DNA of 64,000 bases. It comes from PMG-095 sp966250485 (GTDB taxonomy: Bacteria; Myxococcota_A; Polyangia; Polyangiales; Polyangiaceae). The DNA lies in contig CBINHN010000023.1 in NCBI GenBank assembly GCA_966250485.1, positions 36,810-100,809 of the forward strand, given 5' to 3'. Positions 8,423 through 16,301 of this stretch are shown here, in pieces. A program made the position numbers and the translations under genes. The notes beneath the pieces are model-generated. The model was not told where the DNA came from. It saw only the letters and a program-made list of their open reading frames with translations, and did no database searches. Positions within the stretch are counted from its first letter, which is position 1; every line of letters starts with the position of its first letter.

Positions 8423-9472
8423 GTGCTCTTCGCCGACCAGCGCTGTTACGGTGCGATTCTGCTCGCGGGGCTTGCTACGAGCGGTTGCGGCGGCAAGACG
8501 CACGCTGACGTGAACGGTTCGCAGGGCGGCTCCACCGCTGAGGGCGGGAGCATCGCTTCGGCTGGAAACAGCGCTTTTGGTGGAGGCGCCGCGGCCGGCG
8601 GAGCCAGCGCGGCGGGCGGCGGTAGCGCGGACTGCCCCGCCGGTGGACGCAAGGAGACGCTCACTCCGCGAGACGCGGTCGCGGGCGCCAGCACTCAGGG
8701 TTGCGGTGAGTGCGCGGGCCGCACGTTGGGCGACATCGTGGCGCTGATTCAGGACGATTACGGGGAGCTCGCCGACATCACCACGTTTTACGAGCCGAGC
8801 GAGCCAGGCGTGGACAGCAAGGTGATTTACGCGTTCCCGACGGACACCGGCTTTCGCCTGGTGTTCAGCAAGGGAGACGGCGACTGTGAGGCGGGCTGCA
8901 TCAATCGCGAGTATTGGTACGTGCAGACCGCGTCATTCTGTTATCCCTACGCGGCCGGCTGGTACTCGCGGACCTTCGACGCGACGCGCAACTGCTTCCG
9001 CGTCGAGGGCGAGCCGCTGTGGGGGTTTCCAGTAACGGCCGTGTCTGGCGTGTGTGACGCGGAGCCCACGCCTCAAAACGTGGCCGGCGATCACGTCGTG
9101 ACCGCGCGCGGGGATCAGCAGGCGTGCTCACGCATGTCCGCGCCGACGACGCGTGTCGTGCGTTCGCTCACGCTACACGTGGAGCAAGATGACAGCGATC
9201 TCGAGCGCGCCACGGTGAGCATCAGCGGCGCGAACCATGCGCGGCTCGACGGGGCGACCTTCGTCGGAGAAATTCACGGCAGCGAGCTCTCGGTTTCGGT
9301 CAATCGCAGGGAGAGCGGCGGCGCGTGCGTGGACTCCTTCAGCCTCGAGCTGCGCTACGATTTCAAGCTCGCGAGCGGCAGCCTGCGGCTCGAAGAAGCG
9401 CACACGCCCGACTGTGCCGCGAAGCCGGACGAGTACTGCAAGGGCTTCCTGAACGCCGATCTCGGCCCCTGA
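8423..9472 (+). CDS. Lipoprotein with Gly/Ala-rich linker and Cys-rich domain
   Basis: A 349-residue predicted lipoprotein starting at GTG. The signal peptide (YGAILLAGLATSGCGG) ends in a TSGC lipobox. A ~45-residue Gly/Ser/Ala linker (GGSTAEGGSIASAG, GGGAAAGGASAAGGG) precedes a ~285-residue domain with many paired cysteines (QGCGECAG, DCEAGCINREY, FCYPY, NCFRV, VCDAEP, ACSRM, ACVDSF, DCAAKPDEYC). It resembles the other Gly-linker lipoproteins in this window in architecture but not in the C-terminal sequence. No enzymatic motif was recognised. Confidence 0.72.
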   Translation: MLFADQRCYGAILLAGLATSGCGGKTHADVNGSQGGSTAEGGSIASAGNSAFGGGAAAGGASAAGGGSADCPAGGRKETLTPRDAVAGASTQGCGECAGRTLGDIVALIQDDYGELADITTFYEPSEPGVDSKVIYAFPTDTGFRLVFSKGDGDCEAGCINREYWYVQTASFCYPYAAGWYSRTFDATRNCFRVEGEPLWGFPVTAVSGVCDAEPTPQNVAGDHVVTARGDQQACSRMSAPTTRVVRSLTLHVEQDDSDLERATVSISGANHARLDGATFVGEIHGSELSVSVNRRESGGACVDSFSLELRYDFKLASGSLRLEEAHTPDCAAKPDEYCKGFLNADLGP

Positions 9473-9591
9473 GCGCCGCGTCGCTCGCTACTATAACGCC
9501 CGAGCAGAGCTCGAGTCTGCGTTTGCCGCGTAGTGAGCGGCAACGCGCGCGAAACGCTGGCGCTTCACGGCGCTGCGTAACCTGTTCGAGC

Positions 9592-10485
9592 GTGGCGAAG
9601 ATCGGCGACCCCTTCATCGAGGGCAGCGAAGTCTGGGTGCCCCAGGGCAACGTGCTCCGCTTCCACTCGGGCGCTTACGGGCGTCACAGTGAGTTCGCGC
9701 GCGTCAGCGCGATCAAGACCTTCCGCGAAGGAGAAGGGCTGCCCGGCAGCGTCTGGAAGAACGGGCGTCCGGAGCTCTGGCAGGAGCTCGGCCCGCATTT
9801 CGTGCGCCGGGAAATCGCGCGCGAGGCGGGCATCGAGGCGGCGGTCGGCGTCCCGCTATTTCGCGCCGACGAGCTGATCGCGGTGGTGGTGCTGCTCTGC
9901 GGGCGCAAGGATCACACCTCGGGCTGCATCGAAATCTGGGATTTGAACCCGGCAGCGGGGGTGATGGAGCACGCCGCCGGCTACTACGGTAAGTGCCAGC
10001 GCTTCGGCGAAATCAGCCGCTTGCTGCAGTTTCACAGCGGCAGCGGGCTGCCGGGTTTGGCGTGGCAGCGCGGCATTCCACAGCTCGTCCAGGGTGACGG
10101 CGTCGCGCACGACTTCGTGCGCGCTTCGCTCGCGCGCCAGTGGAGCATCGAGAGCGGCATCGCCATTCCGATCTTTCGCCGCGACGCGCTCGCGCACGTG
10201 TTGGTGTTGCTGTCTTCGCGGACCACGCCGATCGCTCGCGCGTTCGAGGTGTGGGTGCCGCGGCAGGACAAGCTGCTGCTCGACGCCGCGCACTACGAGC
10301 AAGGCGCGCGGCCGCAGACGCAGGATGGCTTCGTGAAGCTCGGCGATGACCTGCCAGGTCGCGCGCTGAAGTCGGGACTACCGGTGATCGTGGAGCCCGC
10401 GAGCTCGGCGCCGTCCGCTGCCGGCATCGCGATTCCGGTGCTCGACGCGAGCGGCGTGCGCGCCGTCGCTTGCCTGCTCAGCTAG
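9592..10485 (+). CDS. Protein of three tandem GAF-like repeats without output domain
   Basis: A 297-residue protein from GTG 9592. A TAACCT box lies 8 nt upstream, and the longer in-frame extension would run back into the preceding lipoprotein gene. It consists of three related units. Each has a strand with EVW/EIW (GSEVWVP, GCIEIWDL, AFEVWVP), then a G(E/S/D)GLPG-type motif (EGEGLPGSVWKNGRPE, SGSGLPGLAWQRGIPQ, GDDLPGRALKSGLPV), then GIEAAVGVPLF, GIESGIAIPIF or AAGIAIPVL with a hydrophobic final strand. The third unit is shortened. GAF domains usually bind small ligands or signal, but no kinase, cyclase or DNA-binding domain is fused. It overlaps the convergent glk gene by 8 nt. Confidence 0.75.
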   Translation: MAKIGDPFIEGSEVWVPQGNVLRFHSGAYGRHSEFARVSAIKTFREGEGLPGSVWKNGRPELWQELGPHFVRREIAREAGIEAAVGVPLFRADELIAVVVLLCGRKDHTSGCIEIWDLNPAAGVMEHAAGYYGKCQRFGEISRLLQFHSGSGLPGLAWQRGIPQLVQGDGVAHDFVRASLARQWSIESGIAIPIFRRDALAHVLVLLSSRTTPIARAFEVWVPRQDKLLLDAAHYEQGARPQTQDGFVKLGDDLPGRALKSGLPVIVEPASSAPSAAGIAIPVLDASGVRAVACLLS

Positions 10486-11518
10486 CGCGGCGCGCGCTGT
10501 CGACGAGCTCGACGCCGCGCTTGGCGGCGCCGTGCAACGCGGCGAGCTCGTTCAACACCACGTACACGGGGATCCGCTGTGAGAGCGAGCTCAGCCGGCC
10601 CTTGGCGAGGAAGGCGCTCATGAAGCGGCCGTCTTTGAGCTTCGCGAGCAGCTTCGGCGCGATGCCGCCGGCGAGATAGACGCCGCCGGTCGCGTAGCTC
10701 GTCAGGGCGAGGTTGCCGGCGACGGCGCCGTATTGGTCGCAGAACAGATCCAGCGCGCCGCTGCACGCGGCGCACTGCCCCGCCATGGCCGCCGTGGAGA
10801 TCACGCCCGGCGCGTCGACCGGGTCCGCCTTCACCTTCTCCGCGACCGCGGGGTTCGGCTGCACGCCGGCACGCTCGCAGAAGAACTCGTACAGCGTGAC
10901 GATGCCGGGCCCCGAGAGGATGCGCTCGACGCTGACGTGCTCGTGCCGGCGCTGCAAAAATCGGAGGAGATCGATCTCGAGCTCGTTGCGCGGCGCGAAA
11001 TCAACGTGCCCGCCTTCAGAGGCGAGCGGACGCCAGCGCGTGCCCTCTTGCACGATGAGCCCAACGCCGAGCCCGGTGCCCGCCGCGATCACGGCGCGCG
11101 GCCGGCCCGGCTCGGCTTCACTCGTGTTGCTCAAGAGCGCGAGCTCGCTCGGCTGCAGCGCGGCGATGGCGTAGGCCGTCGCCTCCAGATCGTTGAGCAG
11201 CGCGACCTGGGGTACCCGGAAGCGTTGGCTGATTTCACCGGCCTCGACCCGCGTCCAGGGCAGGTTCGAGGTCTCGCAGGTGTTGTCGATGATGGGACCG
11301 GGGATACCGAAGCAGGCCGCCTCCGGCTGTCGCCGGGCGGCCCCGGCGCGCACCAGAAAGTCCTCGATTAGCGCGCTCAGGCTCGGATAGTCGGCGCTCG
11401 GCAGGCCCGCTTTGAAGAGGACGGAGAAGACGCCCGGTTGCGAGCCGGTGAGCAGTGCGATGTTGGTTTTCGTGCCGCCGACGTCGGCTGCGAGGATCGT
11501 GTGCTGGGGGTCGCTCAC
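10478..11518 (-). CDS. glk: Glucokinase
   Basis: A 346-residue glucokinase of the Glk (PF02685) type that phosphorylates glucose to glucose-6-phosphate with ATP. The N-terminal phosphate-binding motif ILAADVGGTKTNIAL is intact. FGIPGPIIDN, LLNDLEATAYAI (with the catalytic-region Asp), AAGTGLGVGL and EGGHVDFAPRNELE (His/Glu region) follow in the expected order. The C-terminal GGVYLAGGIAPK is the adenosine-binding segment. GTG 11518 is chosen because it places the DVGGTKT motif at the usual distance and has TACATT 7 nt upstream; an in-frame ATG at 11554 would add 12 residues. Confidence 0.9.
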   Translation of the reverse strand: MSDPQHTILAADVGGTKTNIALLTGSQPGVFSVLFKAGLPSADYPSLSALIEDFLVRAGAARRQPEAACFGIPGPIIDNTCETSNLPWTRVEAGEISQRFRVPQVALLNDLEATAYAIAALQPSELALLSNTSEAEPGRPRAVIAAGTGLGVGLIVQEGTRWRPLASEGGHVDFAPRNELEIDLLRFLQRRHEHVSVERILSGPGIVTLYEFFCERAGVQPNPAVAEKVKADPVDAPGVISTAAMAGQCAACSGALDLFCDQYGAVAGNLALTSYATGGVYLAGGIAPKLLAKLKDGRFMSAFLAKGRLSSLSQRIPVYVVLNELAALHGAAKRGVELVDSARRAS

Positions 11519-11525
11519 CGGGGCC

Positions 11526-11531
11526 AATGTA
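11526..11531 (-). promoter_or_regulatory. TACATT -10-like box 7 nt before the glk start
   Basis: On the minus strand TACATT (TANNNT) is followed by 7 nt and then GTG 11518. This supports that start and suggests a leaderless mRNA. Confidence 0.38.
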
Positions 11532-11629
11532 ACCTTTCGATTGTCGAACGGCATCCAAGCTGACGCCGCCGCGTCTCTTCGGAAGCGGAATTGCTTAGAA
11601 CGAAGAGTTTTGCAGCCCTAATCGAACTT

Positions 11630-11661
11630 ACCAGCCGTCGCAAGCCCCGGCGACGGCTGGT
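11630..11661 (-). terminator. Strong hairpin downstream of a Cys-rich lipoprotein gene
   Basis: Perfect 12-bp inverted repeat ACCAGCCGTCGC (11630-11641) and GCGACGGCTGGT (11650-11661) with an 8-nt loop. It starts 8 nt beyond the stop codon at 11669 (minus strand). There is no run of U after it, so termination may be Rho-assisted or the stem may protect the mRNA 3' end. Confidence 0.6.
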
Positions 11662-11668
11662 AATGCGG

Positions 11669-12214
11669 TCACTGCTCGGTATCTTCCTGCGCGAGACAGC
11701 TCGCGAGAGCGCTTGCTTCGTTCGGGCACTGGGCTTGGACCTGCGCGGCGGCGGCGTCGTCCGTCAAGTCGCCCGGGCAGCCCAGCCGTGAGACGCAAGC
11801 GATCGCGGCGAGCAGCTCCGGACCGCAGTTGGTCCGCAGCTGGTTCTGGCACGATGCCAGGCATTCGCCGGGCGGCGGCACCTGACCGTCCTCTTCGCAA
11901 CCGAGTTGCTGGAACGTGTCGCAGAGCCGCTGGCAGAGGTCGCCGCTGCCGTTGTCGTTCCCGCCTCCGTCTCCACCTCCAGGAGGCGGAGACGGACTGG
12001 TCCCCGACGGGGCGTCCGTCACCGGCGGCGCTTGATCCGCGCTCGGTGGAGGCGCGCCGAGCACCGCGGGCTGCTGATCCGCCGGAGGCGGCAAGGCCGA
12101 GGACGACCCAGTATCCTGTGTCGCCGCAGAGTTGCCGCCGCAGCCCGAGAGCGCCGCCGCAGCGCCGATAGCGATCGTCAGTGAGAGAATCAAACCAGCG
12201 CGGTACGGGATCAC
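11669..12214 (-). CDS. Cys-rich lipoprotein
   Basis: A 181-residue predicted lipoprotein starting at GTG 12214, with GGAG 7 nt upstream. The signal sequence IPYRAGLILSLTIAIGAAAA ends in a LSGC lipobox. A ~65-residue Pro/Ser/Gly linker follows, then an ~85-residue Cys-rich domain with regularly spaced pairs: LCQRLCDTFQQLGC, GECLASCQNQLRTNC, AACVSRLGC-type, QCPN and SCLA. The spacing resembles the small helical Cys-rich domains common in myxobacterial lipoproteins. It directly follows the outer-membrane protein gene on the same strand (19 nt gap), so the two are probably one transcript. Confidence 0.68.
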   Translation of the reverse strand: MIPYRAGLILSLTIAIGAAAALSGCGGNSAATQDTGSSSALPPPADQQPAVLGAPPPSADQAPPVTDAPSGTSPSPPPGGGDGGGNDNGSGDLCQRLCDTFQQLGCEEDGQVPPPGECLASCQNQLRTNCGPELLAAIACVSRLGCPGDLTDDAAAAQVQAQCPNEASALASCLAQEDTEQ

Positions 12215-12233
12215 GTTAGCTCCAACGGCAGGG

Positions 12234-12983
12234 TTAGAAGTAATAAAGCGCCGCGATGCTGTTGGTGAACACGGCCCACGGGTTCGCGAACACCGTCGAA
12301 CCGAAGCGGTAGCTGCTGCTGCTCGCCTTGGGACCGCCATCCGGCTTGCTGCTCTGGCTCGCCATGTTGAACATGACGCCGACCGAGCCCTGCAGGGCAA
12401 GCTCCGGCAAACCGATGAACCCGAACTGAATTTCGGCGCCGGCGCGCGCGCCCAGGTCGAGCATGAAGCCCTTGTGGCTGGTGTCGACGTCGCCCATGGT
12501 CCCTTTGCCGCCGCCAAAGCCGATGTTGGCCTCGGGCACTACCTCGAAGGTGTAGTGCCGCCCGCTGGCTAGCGCGAGCGGAACACCGCCGTGCAGCGCG
12601 AGCGCCCAATGGCTCGGCGTGTCGTCGGAGCCGCCGTCGATGCCCAGACCGACGCCGAGATCGAGACCCATGCCGGGATCCATCCAGTAACGCACGCCGA
12701 TGATCGGCGCGGCCACCGCGGCTTGCCCGGGGCCCCCAGTTCCGACGTTGACCGTCCGGCGGCCGAGATAGCCTACGCCCAGGTGACCCACCATCAGCGA
12801 GTGATCCGTGCCGCCCGCGGCGGGTGCTGCGACTGCTGCTTGCGGAGTGGCGCCCGGCAGACCCATGCCGACGCGGGCTTCGCCGTCGGCTTCCGCGGTG
12901 GCTTGGGCAAACGCCGGCGCGCTCATGGCGAACAGGGCAAGCCCCAGCGACAGTCCGATCATCCCGTGCTTCGCGTTCCTCAT
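12234..12983 (-). CDS. Outer-membrane beta-barrel-like protein
   Basis: A 249-residue exported protein. The start at MRNAKHGMIG is preceded by a good Shine-Dalgarno sequence (GGAGGA, 4-nt spacing). A signal peptidase I-type leader ends in SAPAFA before QATAEADGEA. The mature part alternates Gly- and aromatic-rich strands (VGYLGRRTVNVG, GVRYWMDPGMGLDLGVGLGIDGG, HYTFEVVPEANIGFGGG, FMLDLGARAGAEIQFGFIG). It ends in a terminal Phe (AALYYF), the signal recognised by the Bam machinery. Small, non-specific channel or structural barrel; function not identifiable. Confidence 0.75.
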   Translation of the reverse strand: MRNAKHGMIGLSLGLALFAMSAPAFAQATAEADGEARVGMGLPGATPQAAVAAPAAGGTDHSLMVGHLGVGYLGRRTVNVGTGGPGQAAVAAPIIGVRYWMDPGMGLDLGVGLGIDGGSDDTPSHWALALHGGVPLALASGRHYTFEVVPEANIGFGGGKGTMGDVDTSHKGFMLDLGARAGAEIQFGFIGLPELALQGSVGVMFNMASQSSKPDGGPKASSSSYRFGSTVFANPWAVFTNSIAALYYF

Positions 12984-13102
12984 CGATTCCTCCAAATGGC
13001 GTACCGGTTTCCGGCGATCGTCAGGTCTGAGCCGCGATTCGCGTTCCGGTGTGGCGGGCCGATGCTGCTCCAGTCATAAGCCATCCGTCAACCTTCCTAA
13101 TA

Positions 13103-13882
13103 ATGCAGTGCGTCAATTTGCCGTCTCGCCCTAAAATTCGCCTGGACGTTTTGCTCGTGGAGCGCGGGCTGGCGGAGACCCGCACGCGGGCGCGGGCGCT
13201 CGTGCTCGCCGGCGAGGTCTTCCGCGGTGAAGAGCGCCTGGAGCGGCCGGGGGCGATGCTCTCGCCCGACGAGCCGCTGCGCGTGAACGCGCCGCTCCGC
13301 TTCGTCTCGCGCGGGGGCGAGAAGCTCGACGGCGCGCTGCGCGAGCTCGGCGTCGAGGTGAGCGGCCGCGTCTGCGTCGACGTGGGCGCGTCCACGGGCG
13401 GCTTCACTGATTGCTTGCTCCAGCGCGGCGCCGCCAAGGTCTACGCCGTGGACGTGGGTGAAGCGCAGCTCGCAGCGCGCATCGCGAGCGAGCCGCGCGT
13501 CGTGGTGCGGGATCGCACGAACGCGCGCTACTTGAAGGCGCAGGACTTCGCGGAGGCGATCGAGCTCGCCGTCGTCGACGCTTCCTTCATCGGCGTCGAG
13601 AAGCTGTTGCCGGCGCTGGCGCGCGTGCTCGCGCCGGGCGCCACGTTGCTCGCGCTGATCAAGCCGCAGTTCGAGGCCGGGCGCAGCGCAGCGACGCGCC
13701 ACAAAGGGGTCATTCGCGACGCGCCGCTGCGCGCGGGGCTCATCGCGAAGGCGGTGTCGCAGGTCGCCAGCGCCGGCTTCGACGTCGTCGCTGGGGTGGA
13801 CTCCGCGCTCGCGGGGCCCAAGGGCAACGTCGAGTATTTCGTGCTGGCGCGGCGCAATACGGCGCCCGCGCCCGAGCCGTAG
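13103..13882 (+). CDS. tlyA: TlyA-family rRNA 2'-O-methyltransferase (hemolysin A family)
   Basis: A 259-residue protein with the TlyA domain order. An N-terminal S4 RNA-binding domain (IRLDVLLVERGLAETRTRARALVLAGEVFRG) is followed by a FtsJ/RrmJ-like Rossmann methyltransferase with SAM motif CVDVGASTGGFTDCLLQRGA and later DASFIGVEKLLPAL and LIKPQFE. In Mycobacterium TlyA methylates C1409 of 16S and C1920 of 23S rRNA; many Gram-negative homologues are annotated as hemolysin A without proof. ATG 13103 (MQCVNLPSRPKIRLD) fits the family length. Confidence 0.92.
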   Translation: MQCVNLPSRPKIRLDVLLVERGLAETRTRARALVLAGEVFRGEERLERPGAMLSPDEPLRVNAPLRFVSRGGEKLDGALRELGVEVSGRVCVDVGASTGGFTDCLLQRGAAKVYAVDVGEAQLAARIASEPRVVVRDRTNARYLKAQDFAEAIELAVVDASFIGVEKLLPALARVLAPGATLLALIKPQFEAGRSAATRHKGVIRDAPLRAGLIAKAVSQVASAGFDVVAGVDSALAGPKGNVEYFVLARRNTAPAPEP

Positions 13883-13919
13883 GCGTCGCAGGCCAGCTGG
13901 CGAGCGCGGCGCGCGGCCC

Positions 13920-13925
13920 TATGCT
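13920..13925 (+). promoter_or_regulatory. TATGCT -10-like box 6 nt before the FMN reductase start
   Basis: TATGCT followed by CCGGCA and GTG 13932 gives 6 nt spacing. The 10-mer TATGCTCCGG recurs upstream of ligA at 16233. Confidence 0.4.
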
Positions 13926-13931
13926 CCGGCA

Positions 13932-14441
13932 GTGCGCATCCTCGCGGTCTGCGGCAGCTTGCAGCAACAATCGGGCAATCTCACGCTGCTGCGCGCTGCT
14001 GCCCGGCTCGCGCCGCCGGGCGTGGAGGTGACGCTCTTCAGCGGCCTCGACGAGCTGCCGCACTTCAACCCCGAGCTGGAGGCGCGCGGCGCGCTGGCGA
14101 GCGTCGAGAAGTGGCGGCGGGCGATCAGCGCGAGCGACGCGCTGCTCATCGCCTGCCCCGAGTACGGCCACAGCTTGCCTGGCGCGCTGAAGAACGCGCT
14201 CGATTGGCTGATCGGCAGCGGTGAGCTCGAGCGCAAGGTCGTCGCCATCACGGCCGCGGTCCCGGCGCGCGAGCGGGGCCGGCGCGGTCTCGGCGCGCTC
14301 GCGGATACGCTCGGCGCCGTGCGCGCGACCATCGTCGGCGGCGCGCCGATCCCGCGCGGCGCGAGCTTCGAGCCGGAGATCGCCGCGCTGCTGCGCGAGC
14401 TGGTCGCCGCCGTCGAGTCGCGCGCAGGACAGCGCGATTAG
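13932..14441 (+). CDS. NAD(P)H-dependent FMN reductase family protein
   Basis: A 169-residue flavodoxin-like-fold protein of the NADPH-dependent FMN reductase (PF03358) family, such as ChrR or azoreductase-like enzymes. The FMN phosphate-binding loop is RILAVCGSLQQQSGN, and the family signature CPEYGHSLPGALKNALDWL lies at ~residues 75-95. It begins at GTG with a TATGCT box 6 nt upstream, which suggests its own promoter despite lying 49 nt after tlyA. It overlaps the convergent CPBP gene by 4 nt. The physiological substrate (quinone, chromate, flavin) is not predictable. Confidence 0.85.
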   Translation: MRILAVCGSLQQQSGNLTLLRAAARLAPPGVEVTLFSGLDELPHFNPELEARGALASVEKWRRAISASDALLIACPEYGHSLPGALKNALDWLIGSGELERKVVAITAAVPARERGRRGLGALADTLGAVRATIVGGAPIPRGASFEPEIAALLRELVAAVESRAGQRD

Positions 14442-15157
14442 AAGACCAACACCCAGATGTCGTACAGCGCGTGGGTCCACACCGCGGGGGCGAAGCCGCG
14501 GAAGGCATAGATCACGGTGAACACCAGGCCGCACACCCAACGAAACACGAAGGAGCGCAGCTCGAAGGGATCGCCGAGCTCGCCGAAGTAGTGCCAGGCG
14601 CTGAACAGGGCGGAAGCGCACAGCGCCCACACGAGCCACATGATGACGCGCTTCGCCGCCGTGGCCGGGCGCGCCGCTGCGCGCATCACGCGCAGCCCGA
14701 GCCCGAAGAGCCCGACGCGAAACGCGAGCTCTTCATAGAAACCGGCGCCCAACGACATCACCCCGGCGGCGAACACGCCGGGCTGCTCCGCGGCGAAGCC
14801 CACGTCGAGATCGAGGCGCCCGACCACGTAGCCCGCGATGACGCGCATGGTCAGCGCGTACAGCACGCCCTCCACGCCGACGAGCAGGAAGCGCTGCCAG
14901 TGCAGGCTCTGGCGCCGCCCCAGCATGAGCAGAACGCCCGCGAACACGGCGCCGATCAGCAGCGTCAGCCCCGAGTACGCCAACAAATCGTTCTGCGCGA
15001 GCTGCGCGAGCTCGCGCGTCACCACGTCCGCGGCGTTGCGCACCGGCAAGAAGACGACGCCCAGGTGATAGATGATGAACAGCGGCAGCGTGAGCGCCAG
15101 ATCGTCGAGCGGCCCGCTGCCGTCGCGGATGAGCTCCTGAGCTTGCGTCTCGGCCAT
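14438..15157 (-). CDS. CPBP-family intramembrane glutamic endopeptidase
   Basis: A 239-residue protein with about six or seven hydrophobic helices and the CPBP/Rce1 (Abi) motifs. Motif 1 is YEELAFR (EExxxR) near residue 142, motif 2 is FSAWHYFG (FxxxH) near 188, and motif 3 is WTHALYDI (HxxxD/N-like) at the C-terminus. The Glu and both His residues needed for activity are present. Bacterial members process membrane-bound or prenylated peptides and some act in bacteriocin self-immunity. It begins 10 nt after the stop of the prenyltransferase gene upstream on the same strand, so the two are probably co-transcribed; a shared lipid-linked role is only inference. Confidence 0.85.
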   Translation of the reverse strand: MAETQAQELIRDGSGPLDDLALTLPLFIIYHLGVVFLPVRNAADVVTRELAQLAQNDLLAYSGLTLLIGAVFAGVLLMLGRRQSLHWQRFLLVGVEGVLYALTMRVIAGYVVGRLDLDVGFAAEQPGVFAAGVMSLGAGFYEELAFRVGLFGLGLRVMRAAARPATAAKRVIMWLVWALCASALFSAWHYFGELGDPFELRSFVFRWVCGLVFTVIYAFRGFAPAVWTHALYDIWVLVF

Positions 15158-15167
15158 GTGCCAGCGC

Positions 15168-16184
15168 TCAGCTCGGCCTGAGCTGGTAGACCATCCACAT
15201 CACCAACGCGACCCAGCCGAGCACGATGGCGACGAACGGGCCGTCGCGCAGCATTTCCTGCGTTGGGCTCTCCCCGCGCGTGCGGCTCTGCACGATGGTG
15301 AGAAAGCGGAGCGCGCCGAGCACCACGAAGAGCGTGCTGAGCCAGAGTTTGTCGCTGTGAAAGAAGGCGCGCGTGCGCGGCGCCAGGGTGTACGCCACGT
15401 ACGTCCCGACGGTGGCGAGGGCCGAGCCGTACAGCGCGACGTCCAGGCCGCGCCGGCTGTAGTGCTCCAGCGCCGCGCGCTGTCGCCGCGCGGAGTTGGC
15501 CGCGACCGCGAGCTCGTGGCGGCGCTTGCCGAAGCCGAGGAACAGCGCGAGCAGCGCCGTGCAGGCCAATAAGTAGCTGGAGACGCGAATGTCCGTGGCG
15601 AGGCCGCCGGCGACCACGCGCAGCACGAAGAAGGCGGCGATGCAGCCGACGTCGAGGTAAGCGACGTGCTTCAACTTCAGGGAGTACGCGACGTTCAGCA
15701 CGAAGTAAGCGAGCGCCGCGCCCAAGAATCCGGGCCCGACCTCGAGCGCGCAGAGCAGCCCCAAAAGGCACATCACGGCGGACAGCGCGCGCGCCCAGGC
15801 GAGCGGCACACGCCCCGAAGCGATCGGGCGATAGCGCTTCACCGCGTGCGCGCGATCGGCCGCGACGTCCGCGACGTCGTTCATGGCGTAGACGGCGCCG
15901 GCGAGCATGCAAAAGACGGAGAACGCCGCGGCCGCGCGCGAGAGCATGGGCCGATCGAAGATCTCTTTGGCGAAGACGACGGGCGCGAGCACGAACACGT
16001 TCTTCACCCACTGATGCGGCCGCAGCGTGAGCACCACGCCGCCCAGCCGCCATAACAGCGGCCCTTCGCCGCGCGGTGGCGGCAACGGCGCGGAGTCGAC
16101 GCCCGCGTCGCGGGAGCGCGCGCTCCCCGGCGTGTCGCTCTGGGACTCGGGGGCTCGAGGCTCCGCCTCCATGGACGCCGGCAC
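15168..16184 (-). CDS. UbiA-family prenyltransferase, decaprenyl-phosphate phosphoribosyltransferase-like
   Basis: A 338-residue polytopic membrane enzyme. A ~45-residue polar N-terminus precedes RPHQWVKNVFVLAPVVFA and the first Asp-rich motif YAMNDVADVAADRAH, followed by KRYRPIASGRV. The second motif region is NVAYSLKLKHVAYLDV. These match the DPPR synthase branch of the UbiA superfamily (5-phosphoribosyl-1-pyrophosphate to polyprenyl phosphate; Rv3806c in Mycobacterium) better than UbiA or MenA proper. In actinobacteria the product feeds arabinan synthesis; the acceptor glycan here is unknown. It may form an operon with the CPBP protease gene. Confidence 0.85.
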   Translation of the reverse strand: MPASMEAEPRAPESQSDTPGSARSRDAGVDSAPLPPPRGEGPLLWRLGGVVLTLRPHQWVKNVFVLAPVVFAKEIFDRPMLSRAAAAFSVFCMLAGAVYAMNDVADVAADRAHAVKRYRPIASGRVPLAWARALSAVMCLLGLLCALEVGPGFLGAALAYFVLNVAYSLKLKHVAYLDVGCIAAFFVLRVVAGGLATDIRVSSYLLACTALLALFLGFGKRRHELAVAANSARRQRAALEHYSRRGLDVALYGSALATVGTYVAYTLAPRTRAFFHSDKLWLSTLFVVLGALRFLTIVQSRTRGESPTQEMLRDGPFVAIVLGWVALVMWMVYQLRPS

Positions 16185-16232
16185 AATATCGCGGAAGCTC
16201 GGAAAAACAAGCGACGTTCGGCGCGCGGCGAT

Positions 16233-16238
16233 TATGCT
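16233..16238 (+). promoter_or_regulatory. TATGCT -10-like box upstream of ligA leader ORF
   Basis: TATGCT lies 9 nt upstream of the ATG of a 17-codon leader ORF that overlaps the ligA start. It shares the 10-mer TATGCTCCGG with the box before the FMN reductase gene. Confidence 0.33.
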
Positions 16239-16247
16239 CCGGGCCGC

Positions 16248-16301
16248 ATGCCGCTCACGCTGACCCGCGCTTCTTGCCGGAGCGAAAGGAACCCGCCGTG
16301 A
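16248..16301 (+). CDS. Possible 17-codon leader ORF overlapping the ligA start
   Basis: ATG 16248 opens a 17-codon frame (MPLTLTRASCRSERNPP) whose TGA (16299-16301) overlaps the ligA GTG (16298-16300) as GTGA. This is the classic arrangement for translational coupling. A -10-like TATGCT sits 9 nt before the ATG. Short ORFs of this size arise easily by chance in GC-rich DNA, so it is only a candidate. Confidence 0.25.
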   Translation: MPLTLTRASCRSERNPP

